Positions 25,597 to 39,400 of a stretch of 64,000 nt of DNA are shown here, in pieces (position 1 is the first letter of the stretch; every line of letters begins with the position of its first letter). The notes under the pieces were generated by a model that saw only the letters and a program-made list of their open reading frames with translations, did no database searches and was not told the DNA's origin. This DNA is from Membranipora membranacea (Eukaryota > Bryozoa > Gymnolaemata > Cheilostomatida > Membraniporidae), in contig OU612068.1 of assembly GCA_914767715.1 (NCBI GenBank), positions 18,722,001 to 18,786,000 of the forward strand. The letters are read 5' to 3'. The position numbers were made by a program, and so were the translations under genes.

Positions 25597-26139
25597 TGTT
25601 TTAATCCTAAACACAATCAATAACATAATCACTAACATAATCAGTGGCACCGCCACAAAGTACTTATCAGTGAACTAGCTTTACTTTTACCAATGATGTA
25701 TTATTATGCCACATATCACTACTGCTCCAGAGAAAGAATTCCAACTCTCAATTTTTTTTGATGAAAATGATTTATGAACTGAATATTGTGTATTAAACTT
25801 AATGATGCCAAATATCTGCCAAAACCGATGCACAATACTATGATTTTTGAATGCCATTTCGTTTTGAAGTCCTCAATTTGCCAGTTTAATTTTTTTTGTG
25901 AGAAACAAGCTACTTGCTAATAATATTTAGAGAATAACTTATATAACATGATATTCGCTAGCTGATAAAATAACACAAGTGATATACCTCAACACATTGC
26001 TTTAGAAAATGATAGAAAAATTTTTCATCAGCACATAGGACACATGGTAATTATTCAAATTGAACAGAAGGAACGTTTTTAAACAAAATGTAGAAAACAA
26101 TATTTAATATTTTATATATTATTTTAAGTCACACTATCT
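25597..26139. other. Convergent spacer between SELENOI and NRBF2 3' ends
   Basis: AT-rich sequence that should carry both 3' UTRs. I scanned the plus strand for a SECIS hairpin (ATGA, 10-13 bp helix, AA apical loop, GA) and none of the ATGA sites has a matching helix. No gene seen. Confidence 0.6.
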
Positions 26140-27979
26140 CTAAGGGTCATCATCCTCTATAACTAACTCCTGGAGTTCCTCGGGAATGTTAAAGTCTGGA
26201 GGCTCTTCTAACGGTTCAAGGTTAAGAGCTCTCGGTAATGGATATATAGGGTTCTCTACACTGTTGTGGCTAGCTGTCATCTGATGACTAGCTGTCATTT
26301 GGTCAGGTGGTTTTGAATCATCATCATCATTGGTCCTTTGCGATATGCTAAACGTGTTTTCCTCGATAGTCAGCCTTTGAGCTCCCTCTAATTCTGATTT
26401 CAGTCTGATATTTTCATTGACAAGTTCATCAACGAGCTTTCTAAATTGGGCATTCAGATTGTGTAATTCCTCCAATGTGTCTTTGGAATCTTTTGGTTTC
26501 TTCCACCCAACGGTCGATGATCTGAAACAGAAGCTGGGTGGTAAATATGGTATTGAAAGCTCATGCCTTATTAAGCTCATCCCTACTTGAGTTGTCAACT
26601 TGCTCTTCGATACAGCCTCGAGACTGTGTGCAGAGTTTCTTAGGAATCAGATGTCCCAGAAGGATATTGAATAAGTTACGAAGATGGTATTTCAGTTCAA
26701 AATGCTAAGGCCAACCTTTCATCCCTGCACTCCTAGTCATAAGGGAATATATACCTGTCTATGTAGTGCCTACCTGTCGGCATCATTGTCAGCTAGGATA
26801 TCACAACTGTCACCTTCCTCTTGGTTGAGTTTGTCTTTTAGTGAGTCAAGCAATGAGCTCTGTCTGCTTATTCGCTCCTCTAGCTTAGCTTTATGAGCCA
26901 CTGCATCTAATAATGCAAGCTCAGTTGTCTTCTCTCTGATGGATGCGATATAAGGTTGACGTTTTAGTTCTATGATAGCTCGTTTTTGTTTATTCAGTAG
27001 AATACTCTGCTGTTGAATGTGATATTCCATTTGGCTGTACAGAGATCTCAAGAAAACCTCATCAACAAAGGCTGCCTTGTGGAGGTCTTCCGGAAGAAAG
27101 CGCAATAACACTGTCCGCAGGTGAGCTGTACGTGGATAAATACAATTCACACAAGTTATTAACAATAACATGTGTAAGGTACGGATACACAAAAATGTCA
27201 ACCTTCTATTGAAAGCGTGACTATGGAAAACTTCACTGACAAGACAAGATACTGCAAGGGATAGGCTAAACAATATTTGTAACGTATTAGACTCATAGTC
27301 TGGTATTGTTAAGTTGGCTTAGACTGACTTGTGGGCGATAAACAAGATCTCTAGAACCCTCTGGTGATATAGTTGTATATATATATGTATATATAAAAAA
27401 AATAATGTGTATATAATAGAATAATATATATGAAGTCATTGAGTCCTTTAATGTTGTGAACCTTAGGCTATAGGCGTTTGCCGTCGCATGTATTCAGGAA
27501 ACAAGCTTCTCAGATTTCCGTTCATTTGATCAGTGTACCTCTATTGTTGCCAAATAGCTAGAGGAAACTCGACAATTGACAGCCAAATAAGCCATATTTC
27601 GAAGTTACAAAATGTATCAATTTGATGTTGATAGTATCGATAAAACTCTCTTACCATGAGCTCTCTGGTGACATTCTATAGCTGATTGGTAGTCAGTATC
27701 ATCCTGACATAGAAATGATTGGGATTTCCGATCTTCTACATGAGCCTAGAAACACAATAAAGGAAGTAAGGAAGTTTGCTAAAAATTGTAATGCTTTGTC
27801 TGAGATTGACTAACTCGGCACATCACATCAGCACTGGTGCGGCAGCAAAAAAACAAGTATGATTATCATATCTGCAATCTTTTGGCATGTGATCAATATT
27901 TCTTATAACACAGTGTGTATCTTACCAAATTTAGAGGTTCTTTCAAAAGCTCAAGGATATTCAAAGCTGAGGAATTCAT
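26140..27979 (-). CDS. NRBF2: Nuclear receptor-binding factor 2 (autophagy PI3KC3 complex subunit)
   Basis: NRBF2 binds ATG14 and dimerises the Beclin1-VPS34-VPS15-ATG14 lipid kinase complex in autophagosome initiation. Coding exons: 27926-27979, 27655-27745, 26774-27125, 26140-26521; 292 residues (human 287). The N-terminal PLNLAH..R motif (EPLNLAHVEDRKSQSF) and DYQSAIECHQRAHAHL begin the MIT domain, which continues through the long exon. The central VDELVNENIRLKSELEGAQ is the leucine-zipper-like coiled coil that pairs NRBF2 protomers. The C-terminus is acidic and Pro/Leu-rich (PLPRALNLEPLEEPP), as in the family. Exon phases (0,1,2) match throughout. Sequence similarity is moderate, so identification rests on the ends, the coiled coil and the total length. 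It is convergent with SELENOI and lies downstream of ANO8 on the same strand. Confidence 0.85.
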
Positions 27980-30411
27980 TTGTCAGGGTAAATCTCAAAG
28001 CATTATTGGTATGAAGAAGGTACAGAGCTACAAAATTAAAAGAATAATATTTCTTAAAATGGAAAGGATCAGAGCCAGCTAAGGTTTTGGAACAATCCTT
28101 ATGCAATTCCTAATGCATCCTCCTTATGATAATTGACTGAAAACTAGCAAGGCAGAGGTGATTAAATACATGACTGTGTGGGTTTAAAAAGTATACTTCA
28201 TTGCAAGGCACGTATGATGCTTTGTACGAAGACTGGAGACACTCAGCTTTTTGACAATCACATGACCTGGAATGTCATTAGTGCTGGAAATAGATATGAA
28301 TTCAATAATTCATATTCATATATACTCTAGCCTGTCTTGACAAGTCTTGTTGTGGGTTGTTCCCATACCACAACATGCAGGTTAATAATTATGTAGGAGT
28401 GTATTTAGCCCCCTTGTTTAGCCTGTCCTGACAAGCTTTGTTGTCACAAAAAACCTGCATAACCTGCATTATGGACAACCAAATTCAAATATATATGTAT
28501 CATATATGCCATTGGTTCAATGGTTGGTTCAAGCAAGGACTTTCTTTGATTCAAGGTGTAAAGAGTTTTACTCCTTATGCTTAGCAATGATGAAGATGAA
28601 ACTTGGATAAACTCGCTCTGTGAGTTGAGTAGGCACACCCATGACCTAGCTAGTATGAAGAATGATAGTATCGAGATTTGCTGATTGTTGCACTTTCTCT
28701 CCACTTTGTCTTGGAGTACAATTTGGGTTGAAATGCAAATTAGACTTCTTGAGGAATTCACAATAATAATTTGTCCATCCTCACAAATGCTTCAATATGT
28801 GTCACTACAATAGAAAATTCACAACTTAGGCGGGTGTATACTGTATACACCCCATAAATTGGTTAGCCTCATTACATTATCATTAATAGATGCTGAAGTT
28901 GTGTTTTCTTTGTTCACGTGAACACAACTTGATTATCTTTAATTGTTGTGACCATCATGGGCACAGGACTTCCTGATGAGCTTTGTTACCTGACACCAGG
29001 GCTGGGCCCATTTGTTGAAATAAGACACATGCAAGTTACATTAAATTTTTTGAACAAATGGTTGCATTTGTATTTACCATATAGTTCATGTTCATTGCAT
29101 TTACAACTGACTATAACATTTATAATTTGCCAGCCGGGTTTAACCAAGGATTTAACTCCATGGTTTAACCAGGGAGAATGGTTAAACTCCACTCTCATTT
29201 ATATGCCAGCAACAAATTCATTTCTACTCATATGCATCCATAAGCAAACCAAAACTCGCAGTTCCAATGCATTTAGTGATTGCAAATCTGACTAACGCCC
29301 ACATATAAATGGACCATGCTAGAGTTCATGCAGTGCTTATGTTAGAATCAACAACTTTTGTACAGTCTACAATAAGCAAATAGCAAAAGCACTAATCAAA
29401 CAGTGGAGTTCTGCATTGAATTGTATTTCCATTTTAAAAAGTGGCTTTCTAACACCAATGGAAAAAAACAGTTTTGTGCTAAAGGCTATAATCTGAGAAA
29501 AGCAGTGACCACTAGACTAGACCAAGTGCTCAATTCTTTATAGAGACTAGCAATCCGAAAGATAATTCAATATGGCCTTGTGCTTCTAGAGATTATCAAA
29601 GCAGTGGGCAATGCAAGCAATTATTTTCAAAGTAATGCCCGGTGTGACAGCAGTTGAAATTACCGAAAGGTCTTATGAGCACATCAAAACTTTGTGAAAC
29701 TAAATAAATTGAAAATATGGTTGAATAGAAGTGCCCAAAATTACAACATATATAGGCTTCACGTATATAAAATACTATGGCTGTCTTTGTTATGGCGTAA
29801 CACCGAATGAAATATAGGTTAGTAAAAAAGTTTGTCCAGTGGCACAATCAGACTAACAAAATCTCAGTGTTGAATGATACAACACCTGTAAGCACCTTTG
29901 TTAATAAATAGTGAGAAGAGAAAACAAATTCAGGTAGATAGTTACTCGAGTTGGCTTAAAAATACACGTCACCGGACACAACAAAGACCTGAAAATAGAT
30001 TGAGACCTAAATAATTTTCACATTTATGTACATTAGGCTCAAGAAATGAGATTGTAATGTTCTGTCAACAAACTGCAATCTATGAAGATAACAAAGTGAA
30101 TTTGCTCGAAATTTAGTGTATCCATCACTTTTGTTGTCAAAATATCTAGCTGTGAAAATTGTGGTTGCAGTACCTATACAACACTTTTGGTGCATGATGT
30201 GTTCCTATGTATTAGAATTTGTCTTGATGATGCCTATAAACTCATAAAAATACAACTTTCTGACATCACGTAATGTATCGTTCCTCACTGGTTGGCATCA
30301 GATCAATACGCTAAAGAAATCCCATATCGTCCATTATCTATAAAAGTGGCATATCTACAAGAATATTATTCTTTTTTTTTATCACACACGACCATAGTAT
30401 TAAGATAAGGC
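27980..30411. other. Spacer between NRBF2 promoter and ANO8 3' end
   Basis: No gene supported. It holds AGCCTGTCTTGACAAG repeat pieces at 28329-28360 and 28421-28445, a 21-bp palindrome GGGTGTATACTGTATACACCC at 28833-28853, and AT-rich filler. The ANO8 3' UTR should occupy the right part. Open frames at 28444-28761 and 28948-29295 look like chance. Confidence 0.5.
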
Positions 30412-33400
30412 TTATAATATTTCAGCTGCATTTTCTTCTGTCACATCGACAAGAAGAACATCATTGTCTGTGGTAAAATGATCATCCTCATCATTTTCCA
30501 TGGTGTGTGCATGAGAAGTAGTCAGCGGTGATGGTAAGGGTTTATGTGATGGAGTTTGTATAGATGAAGATTTCATAGGGCTATTTCTCATAGAGCTTAT
30601 TCCCGACTGTGTCTCAACAACCTGATATATAAACAAAACATATTAGGATTTGTTAAGAAGCACAAGCACAATAATACTTGAATATTGAAAATAAGGCGAC
30701 ATGCAAAGTTTCATCATTTTTTCTTTCTGTGATGATAAATGATGTAAATGCTCTGGAGCAATTGTATGATTCTGAAATTATTTCTGTAATCCTTTCAAGA
30801 ATTCAAAACTTGCAGTCAATCTAAGTTAAGTAAACAAAATACTGGATGCTACAACATAATTTAAGGTATACGACATCCATGTATATATTCCTGCTGATAT
30901 ATAGAAGAACACTAAGTACCATTTAAAGCTGAGAAAAACATCACTTACTATATCAATTCATCCAATCAACTTACAGTTCCATTGCCACATGGTGATTGGT
31001 CGGATACATTACTGTGAGTTCGAGATAAGGACGGATGATTGTGAATCTCCTAGTAGAAAAGAACATAGATTTACAACATCAATGAAATGGTATCAAGTAG
31101 GTGACAGAGAGAGAGAGAGAGAGAGAGAGAACAACAATAAGTAAACTATGTACATCAAGTAAATTTAAATCGTGAAATCATAATTTAATAACAATATAAT
31201 AATAATAATGCAGAAAGGATCTAAAGATGAGCAGCTGAATTATGCTGCCATGATCTGTGAACATCTTAGCCAGCTAAGTCAGCTAAAGCAAAAAGAATGC
31301 AATAATGTCAATAAAATTAACAGCTCCGCCAATTTTCACATAGCTAGTAGTCGGTGGATTGGCAACCGAAGGCTGCAGCTTTAAAACTTCCGGTGTACAT
31401 TACGGATGTGGTTCGCAATTTTGCAATGATGAGGTGTCCCAGTTGTCCATTGCAATAGCGTCATTGGTAAAAGGAAATGTACCAATTTATCTATCTCAAC
31501 AACGTGCCTTTCATGCATTTCAAATAGATGTCAAATGCAAGGGTCGACATAGATCTAATTATTCAAATAAACTCAACCATTTTTTCAAGGTAGGATAGAT
31601 TTTCACACCTTTGTATGGTTCAACTCATTCAGATGCTCTTGTAACTTTGACTACAACAAAAAGTAAATCATAACAGTGCAGGGTGAAATACAGCGAGCAG
31701 CTTATCAATCAGGGGGTCTCTCAGCAGAGCAAGGAGTGATCAGGTGATTATGGCAGTTTTTAATTGAAAGACCCCCTGATTGGTCTAATGTAGACCAAGT
31801 TTGGTCCATTTGCCTGCATTCGAAGTTGCTCCTGATCCACTGGCAAAGGCATGCGGCGTGACCAGTGGAAGGGAGCAACTGGCAATTGGATTAAACTTGA
31901 TCTAGGTCTAACCTAACAAATGTGATAACTCAATGGCAATCACTAATTTGTCTGCAACATAGATGATATGATCGAATCAATTCAATATGGGTTGTAGCCT
32001 GATGTAGCCGATGTAAAGCTGGTTGGTTTTCCAATGGAAACTTACAAAAAATAATATGTTAGACAGGTTTCAGATTTCCATTACCGTGTTCAGATGTAGG
32101 GCCATGTCACCATGAGCATGAGCATGAGCAGTCAAGAGAAGGCCAGTGACTAATATATCATGAACAAGGATTACAATTTGGAAACAGCAGCCCTCTATTT
32201 TATGAATCATACTGATGCTTCATCTTGCATTTTGAGCGAAGCTAAAATTACATCTTTCAAATTCTCAACTAAAAACTACTTGTATGCTTTAAGCAGTTAC
32301 AAAAAGCAAGGTTACAACAGCTACAGGGAAAATGAAATCAGGTATTAACTACAACAACATTGCAAATAATTATTGAAATTACGATGCTAGTGGGGTAGAC
32401 AACAAATATGTCAACATACAGATGACATTTTTGAAAAGGTGTAGTGGGAGATGATCAACCAACATCACGCTTGTGTGGGCTGTCAGGTAAGGGCTACGTG
32501 TATACATACTGATATATAGTCTTGTCTTTATCATAATACAATGATGTTAGAATTATAACACTTACTCGCAGAGCCTCTCGGCGACTGAACTCAAGTTTAG
32601 CCATTTCTACGCTCACCCATTCAGGGACTTCTGATATAGCAACTCGTATTATGAACTTGATTGCAAGCACAACATGCTGCAAAATAAAGATTAATATACC
32701 ATGAAGAAAAGAAAGATCGTGATAGAATATATAAAGTTGACCCTGCCAGATAAGAACCATAAAACATATTATTGTGATATTCTATGTACAAATTATTAAT
32801 ACTTATTGATTATTTATAAGTCTATGAGCTTCACTCATGTATATTTTCTTGCAATGCTGCTCTTCATAGAGAACAATTCTCTTTCCATTCCTGATCTCAT
32901 ATAACGCCCATCAGGCTGCTGTTGAAGGTGGATAAACACAGCGGCTTATGCACCAAAATTAAGTGTAAATATCATACTGCTTGCAGATCGACTCTGTGAT
33001 ACGAGTCTCTCTGCACCGTAGCGACAATGCCACAAACTGGCCCAATTGACCTAATTACACTTTGCTTATAGAAGCTCACTTTTACCCAGTTCGGGCCGGT
33101 TCAGAACTATAATTTAGGAACTCAAGCACATTTGAATTAGTTCAGGCGCTACGGTGCAAAGATAACCAACCTGAATTGTAAATATACCTCACTTGACTGT
33201 TGATGAAGCATTCTCATTGGCTGAAAAACAAGCCAACAAAAACCATATTTTGAAGTGATCTTGGGGAATTTTATCATCACCTGTCAACTAGCAAGAACAG
33301 AAATGATTGCACCATATGTGCACCAAACCCATATAAATACCTTATCTAATGTGAACATGACACAATCACTGGGCACTGCACTGTGCACACGTAACACATA

Positions 33401-36400
33401 AATTTGGGCATCTGTATTAAAAAGCACATCATAAAGCAGTGGAATAGCTTACAAAATTGAGAATGTTTCACTGATAGGGTGAACTGATAGGGTGTATTGT
33501 GTCACGTTCATTCATTCACAAGTTTTCATGATATCAAATGTGAGGATATCCTTACTCTGTGATGTCACGTCATGTTAGATACCAGTACCACCAAAAGAGT
33601 GGAAACAGTTGTTTAGGGGTTTTTTGATGACAGTTTCTCTTCTTAACATGTCCATCCCATAAATCATGAAAAGGTTAACTTTTTTGAAGAGCGCTGAAAA
33701 GCTTGAGGCTCTAAGGCCTGTAGCTATGGTCTCTCATATAAGATAGACAATGCAACAAGTTACCTGATGCTGATCACCAGAACATGTTTACAGCTAAGAA
33801 AGGAACTTGCTATGATGGATAAATTGATACGTAAAATGTAAATATCAATTTGCATATTTTGTGTTACTGAAAAGGGGACAAAACCAATATGGATCCACCA
33901 CTGGCTAAGCAAACATCCCAATGGCATCATATAATAAGAAGAGTGATGTATAACTTGCTATGATGGATAAATTGATACGTAAAATGTAAATATCAATTTG
34001 CATATTTTGTGTTACTGAAAAGGGGACAAAACCAATATGGATCCACCACTGGCTATGCAAACATCCCAATGGCATCATATAATAAGAAGAGTGATGTATA
34101 ATTGAGGCAGTTGAATCTTGCCTGTAGCTATGGTCTCTCATATAAGATAGACAATGCAACAAGTTACCTGATGCTGATCACCAGAACATGTTTACAGCTA
34201 AGAAAGGAACTTGCTATGATGGATAAATTGATACGTAAAATGTAAATATCAATTTGCATATTTTGTGTTACTGAAAAGGGGACAAAACCAATATGGATCC
34301 ACCACTGGCTAAGCAAACATCCCAATGGCATCATATAATAATAAGAGTGATGTATAACTTGCTATGATGGATAAATTGATACCTAAAATGTAAATATCAA
34401 TTTGCATATTTTGTGTTACTGAAAAGGGGACAAAACCAATATGGATCCACCACTGGCTAAGCAAACATCCCAATGGCATCATATAATAAGAAGAGTGATG
34501 TATAATTGAGGCAGTCTAATCTGTGTTGTCCAAGAAGCATCATGAATTAAATTGATAGCCACATATTATTTTGTTGTCTTGCTGAATTACGCAATTACTC
34601 CACTATTACAACGATATGGCATACAGTAGAGGAAGAATAAGCGGAGTGCGGCCACCACTAGACTTTCCAAAGAAACCTAAGGTGAGTGACTAGTATACGC
34701 TGAGATTTATCGAGATTTGAAGCCTAGTGTCTGCTGCTGGAAAGATTTCTTTTTTAAATTTGAATTGTAAGATTTATCTGCTTCTAAATATTGGTCCCCA
34801 GCCCCTACCTCTAAATTAAATCTGGTCCTAAAATAAAATGCAGCCACTCTCCAGAGGTAAGTTCTCTCAAAATATAAAAGTTAATATTCCTGCTGTTAGT
34901 GAGTTAATTAGTTTAGGGCGCTTAATAAAGTCTGAAAACCTGAAAATATTTATTCTATAATCAAGTTCACTTACTTAACGAATGCAGCTTTGTTCCCACA
35001 AAGAGAAAACAAATTTGAATAGAATAAATTTGCCGTTTCTACTAACCCATTAAAGTAAAGTCTTCTAACTTGATATAGCCCTCTCCCACCCAACCCAACT
35101 TACCTCCATAACAATGATGATGAGAAGTCTTTGGGTACTGGTCATATCAGGGAACAGCCTCTGCATGGGTCCTGAGATCCCTATCAGGGCTGTGTTTACT
35201 ATGATAGTACCTATACTCATTATCTCCAATACAGTCTGAAATAAAGAAGGAATATAATATTTAAAACATCGGGAAGAATATTACCGACGAAATGGATGAA
35301 ATAAAATTACAGAAGGATGCTAGACCTCTTTAACAATAAAAATCTTTGGGGAAAAATCGGACATAACGATTATAAACTGGATATGAAGAATACGATACAT
35401 TTTCAGCTAATTGATTTGTCATGTTACTTTAAAATCTTTTCTATACATTCTGATTTGATTCTACAGCCCAGTTGAGATATATAATCGGAGTTGATTATAA
35501 GACACTGTCCTAGCCCTGTGGCGGGTTTTTCGTTTCACCAACAAAGCAGTGGCTGCTTTACAGGCTAACGCTTTCCCTCTAAATTTATCAGTTTTTGTTG
35601 CTAAAGCAGATACCACATCAGCTATTTTGAATGTTGACTGATGATTTTATTTGATTGTTGCTAAAATTTGTAACACGCTTTACAAATCGTACAAAGTATG
35701 CATTCCAATAAAAACGCAGGGAGATTTTTAGACAAAGCTAGTAAAACATCGCAAAACAATTCACGCATTTGTAGCATATTTTGTAGAGTTAAGTCATGCA
35801 AGTCATGTGTTGTTCCTACCTGCCAAGCACCAATATTTCTAACCCTTTCGCCAATAGGTCTCTGGAAGCTCATACATATTTTAAAAGCGTCACTTCTGAT
35901 CTCAACCACATTGTTCAACAGAGCAAATAGCCCGGCTAAAGGGAACACCGAGGAAAACCATGTGACATAGCTGAACTGTATAACCATCTCTAGGTAGTCC
36001 TCAAATGTGCCCTCATACTAAAATATAAAAAAGATAAAATTGCGATAATGTCAGGAACACTGATGTCAAATGTGGTGGGTTCAGAGAGAGCCACATAATT
36101 GAAAATTAATTTTTAGCATTTATATCGACAGTGTAAATAAAATGAAATTAAAGTTCCCACATGATGAAATAATTATGATTATAAGTATATAATAACAATA
36201 TACAAATAAACAATTCTTTTTAATTATACCTGCGGTAACAATCCTTCAGACTCGGCTTGAGTTAGACTTTGATCAGGAGGTTTACATTTCTCTAGTAGAT
36301 CCACACCTGACCCTTCAATGATTGATGTCCTCTCCTCAGCACTATCAAATTGTTCATCAGTAGAGCTCTTGTCATCATTACCCGCCTCTTCATGGTGATT

Positions 36401-39400
36401 GTGGGTCACTTGATCGGCAGGTTGTACGCCATGTGTAGAAGGGCTGTCAGTGTGATCTGTTGTGGGATTGTCTGAATGGACCTCCTCCTGGTGTTGTCCT
36501 CTTGCCGCAGATACACATCTTTTCTTTAACTTCAGCAATATCTCCTTTCCTGTCAATTCAATCTTGTAGTCAGCTTTGATGTCTTGTGAAAAAACCCATT
36601 AAATAAGTAATTACAGCAATGTAAAGTTGCAAGAAAACGTGAAATTTTAATCAGCAAAAAGTAGAAAACGTACTTATCTTAATCTATGATGTAGCACAAG
36701 AGATTTTTGAGACTTGGACACCTGATGACCGGCTGACACAGTTGACATAGTTATTGTGAGTTAATTATTGGAAACAACGATATAGACTCATCGGAGTTAG
36801 CCTCTCTCTTAGCCAGAAAAAGGCAACTCTTGTTCTGACATCCTATTTACACCCTCATGTGTACACATCAGCAATGTGGGATATCAAGTACAGTGTAAGC
36901 TGGTTAATTCAGACTTTCTAATTCAGAACTCCTATTAACTCAGACAAGGAAAATTGGTCCCTTAGCCAGATCTCAATGCATTCTAATGTCACTTAAATCA
37001 GACTCTGCTTAATTAGGACAAATTTTTGAGGTCCACAGAGGTTCGAATTAAGTGAACCGCACTGTATACATACCAGTAGTAGCGCCTGCAGCGCCTTCAT
37101 ACTGTCTAACCTTGGCCATGAAGAAGGAAAGCAGCGACTCCTTAGCATTACCGACAACTTGCCTCACAACAAACAACACGGCCAGTTGCTACAACAGAAT
37201 AAATAAGGAACAAAATATAATCAATCATGCAATTTATACCAAAATGTGACTGGAAATAATCTGATCTGGTGAGCTCCATCTATCTAATATCATAAAGCTT
37301 CCATAGTCTATCATTGCAGGTTATTAATGTGTTAGCACTTCATAGCTTGTTAGCAGTCATAAAAACCTGAGGTCCCATTTCAAAAACTATCAGTGCATTC
37401 AGAATTGTGAGGCTTGTCAGTGCTGAGGCCACATACCAGTACCAAAATCTAACATTCAGGTAACCTTACTTACATTTTTTAGGCGGTTGAAGTCTTGTAT
37501 ATAGAATGCAGTATAGAACAGCGATAAGAATGAGTTCACCGACTGAAACTAAAACAAAATAAAAATATTTATCAAAAAGACCAAGTGGCAGTTTAAGTTA
37601 CACATTATGTTGTGTTTAATGACATAGAATTCATTTTGGAGATTAGTTTGCTGGAATAGTTAGCTTTCATCATACTGTCTCGCACTTTCAATATAGTTTT
37701 CTAAGTTCTACCAACACTACAACTGCAAACAGAGGCTGCCAGGTTGCGCACTTGATGAATGGAGAAAGAATTTCTAAATTGACTCAACCGTATTTGGCAG
37801 TCTCACAGGTGCTTCTTGAATACATCATATTTGATACATGATGACAGATATCAACAGCTTATCCATAACTCACCACCATAAGTTTGATTATCAGCTGATT
37901 CTTATATTCTTCTTCATTTCTATAATTCTCTGAAGCAAATGAGAAATTGATTAAGATATGTATTACAAAATAAGTCGATATGAGCTATCCAATTGGCATA
38001 CTTCTGAGGAAAAAATCAGGAAGAGATTGAAAAAAGGATAGAGTATTCAAAATATAGATCAAGTTTGATCAATTTTGCCCCACTCTACGTGTGAGTAGAG
38101 TGGGGGCAACTCCAACGATGGCAAAATGGATCAAACTTGATCTCGACAAAATACGGGTGAAAAGTAGACTTAGACCATAGACTGCTGAGTGAACTCCTAG
38201 AAGATAGCCACATAAAAATGACACAAACCTTTATCATTTAGCCAGACAGCAATAGTCCCATAGACTTTGTCCATCACCATCACAGCTACAGCTAAGAATA
38301 TGTTGGGTATAGGTTTGAAGAAGAAATACAGTTGTCCACTCTTGATTCTATCGTTAATGATATCATAGAGAGTGAAGAAGTTAAAGCACACAAGAACGAT
38401 AAAGCAGTGACAGAGTGCCATCACCGGTAGGCTGACTGTGTAGAAGAAGAGATTTCTCTTCCACTTTGGAAAGTGTGGCTCCAATCGCCCTGTAACTGAG
38501 CTGGTCCTTAACTCGCCCTGTAATAGCATATCACTATGAGATGTTAGGTAAGGAATGCGAAATTTTGAACAGGATACTAGTGGGAAGACCAGGGGTAGGT
38601 TAACAGCTACAATAGGTTTAGTAATCTCATCCCTGACCAAGAGTTATCACAAGACATGACCAACAAGCTTTACTACTTGATAGGACACAGTTGTATTCAA
38701 AATTGCTTGGAATCAAGTAGTGAATTTATTTTTGTCATCGCAGTGATTGCGACCAGAAATATGAGCAAAACCTGAATTCAAGTAAGACTACCCGCCGTGC
38801 AATGTGCAAAAGATGTGTGGCACTGTGTAAAGGTGTAGATTTTTGGTTAGTCAAAGCGTCAGTTATTAAACATGCTCCAGTTGATGAAGTCGGGTTGTCA
38901 GGTTAACCCCAAGTAGATTTATGGTTTTTTTTGTTTCATTGAATCAAACATTGAATGCAGATTTCATCATCACAGAGTACTCTGTGAAATCATATCAATT
39001 TGAACAAAAACATAGAATAAATTTGTTCATCAAAACAATCAGTAAATCAACACACTCATACTGCTATCTAGGTTAAGTATTTGACCTGGATGGTCTACCG
39101 GTCTACAAAATCAGGGAAGATCTTAGTCACACAATAAAGTCAAGTTAAGCTAGCCTCTTATGACAGGACAGGCTTTGGTTCTGCCACCATATGAACAAAC
39201 ACTATCAGTAGCTTATATACTGCAGCTGTTTTTGCTATCAATACGAAAGCAAAACAGCATAGACTACTGCATTGTTGTAATAAACGCTGGTTCGATTATT
39301 CAGACCTCTAAGATAAGTATGAGGTTGCAAGATTAGAACATGCAGTATAATTGTTACCCCTGTTCAACCACACAGGTTACATTACTCATTTGATAAACTC

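Noticed and set aside
25680-26100. SECIS element for SELENOI in the 3' flank
   Set aside because: Several ATGA sites occur (25692, 25761, 25801, 25838, 25948, 26009) but none is followed by a helix of about 10-13 pairs with an AA apical loop and a matching GA partner.
27365-27432. AT-rich TATATA runs as promoter TATA boxes (also 4028-4059, 43118-43137)
   Set aside because: They are simple AT repeats, not placed at a sensible distance from any mapped start.
31105-31131. CRISPR-like or satellite signal
   Set aside because: It is a plain GA microsatellite, and no spaced direct repeats of CRISPR type occur in the window.
33905-34162. Open frame inside the tandem array
   Set aside because: The same peptide repeats with the array period and it shows no domain; it is a by-product of the duplication.
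35698-35970. 90-residue plus-strand open frame
   Set aside because: It is antisense to the ANO8 exon 35820-36017, which has strong family conservation.
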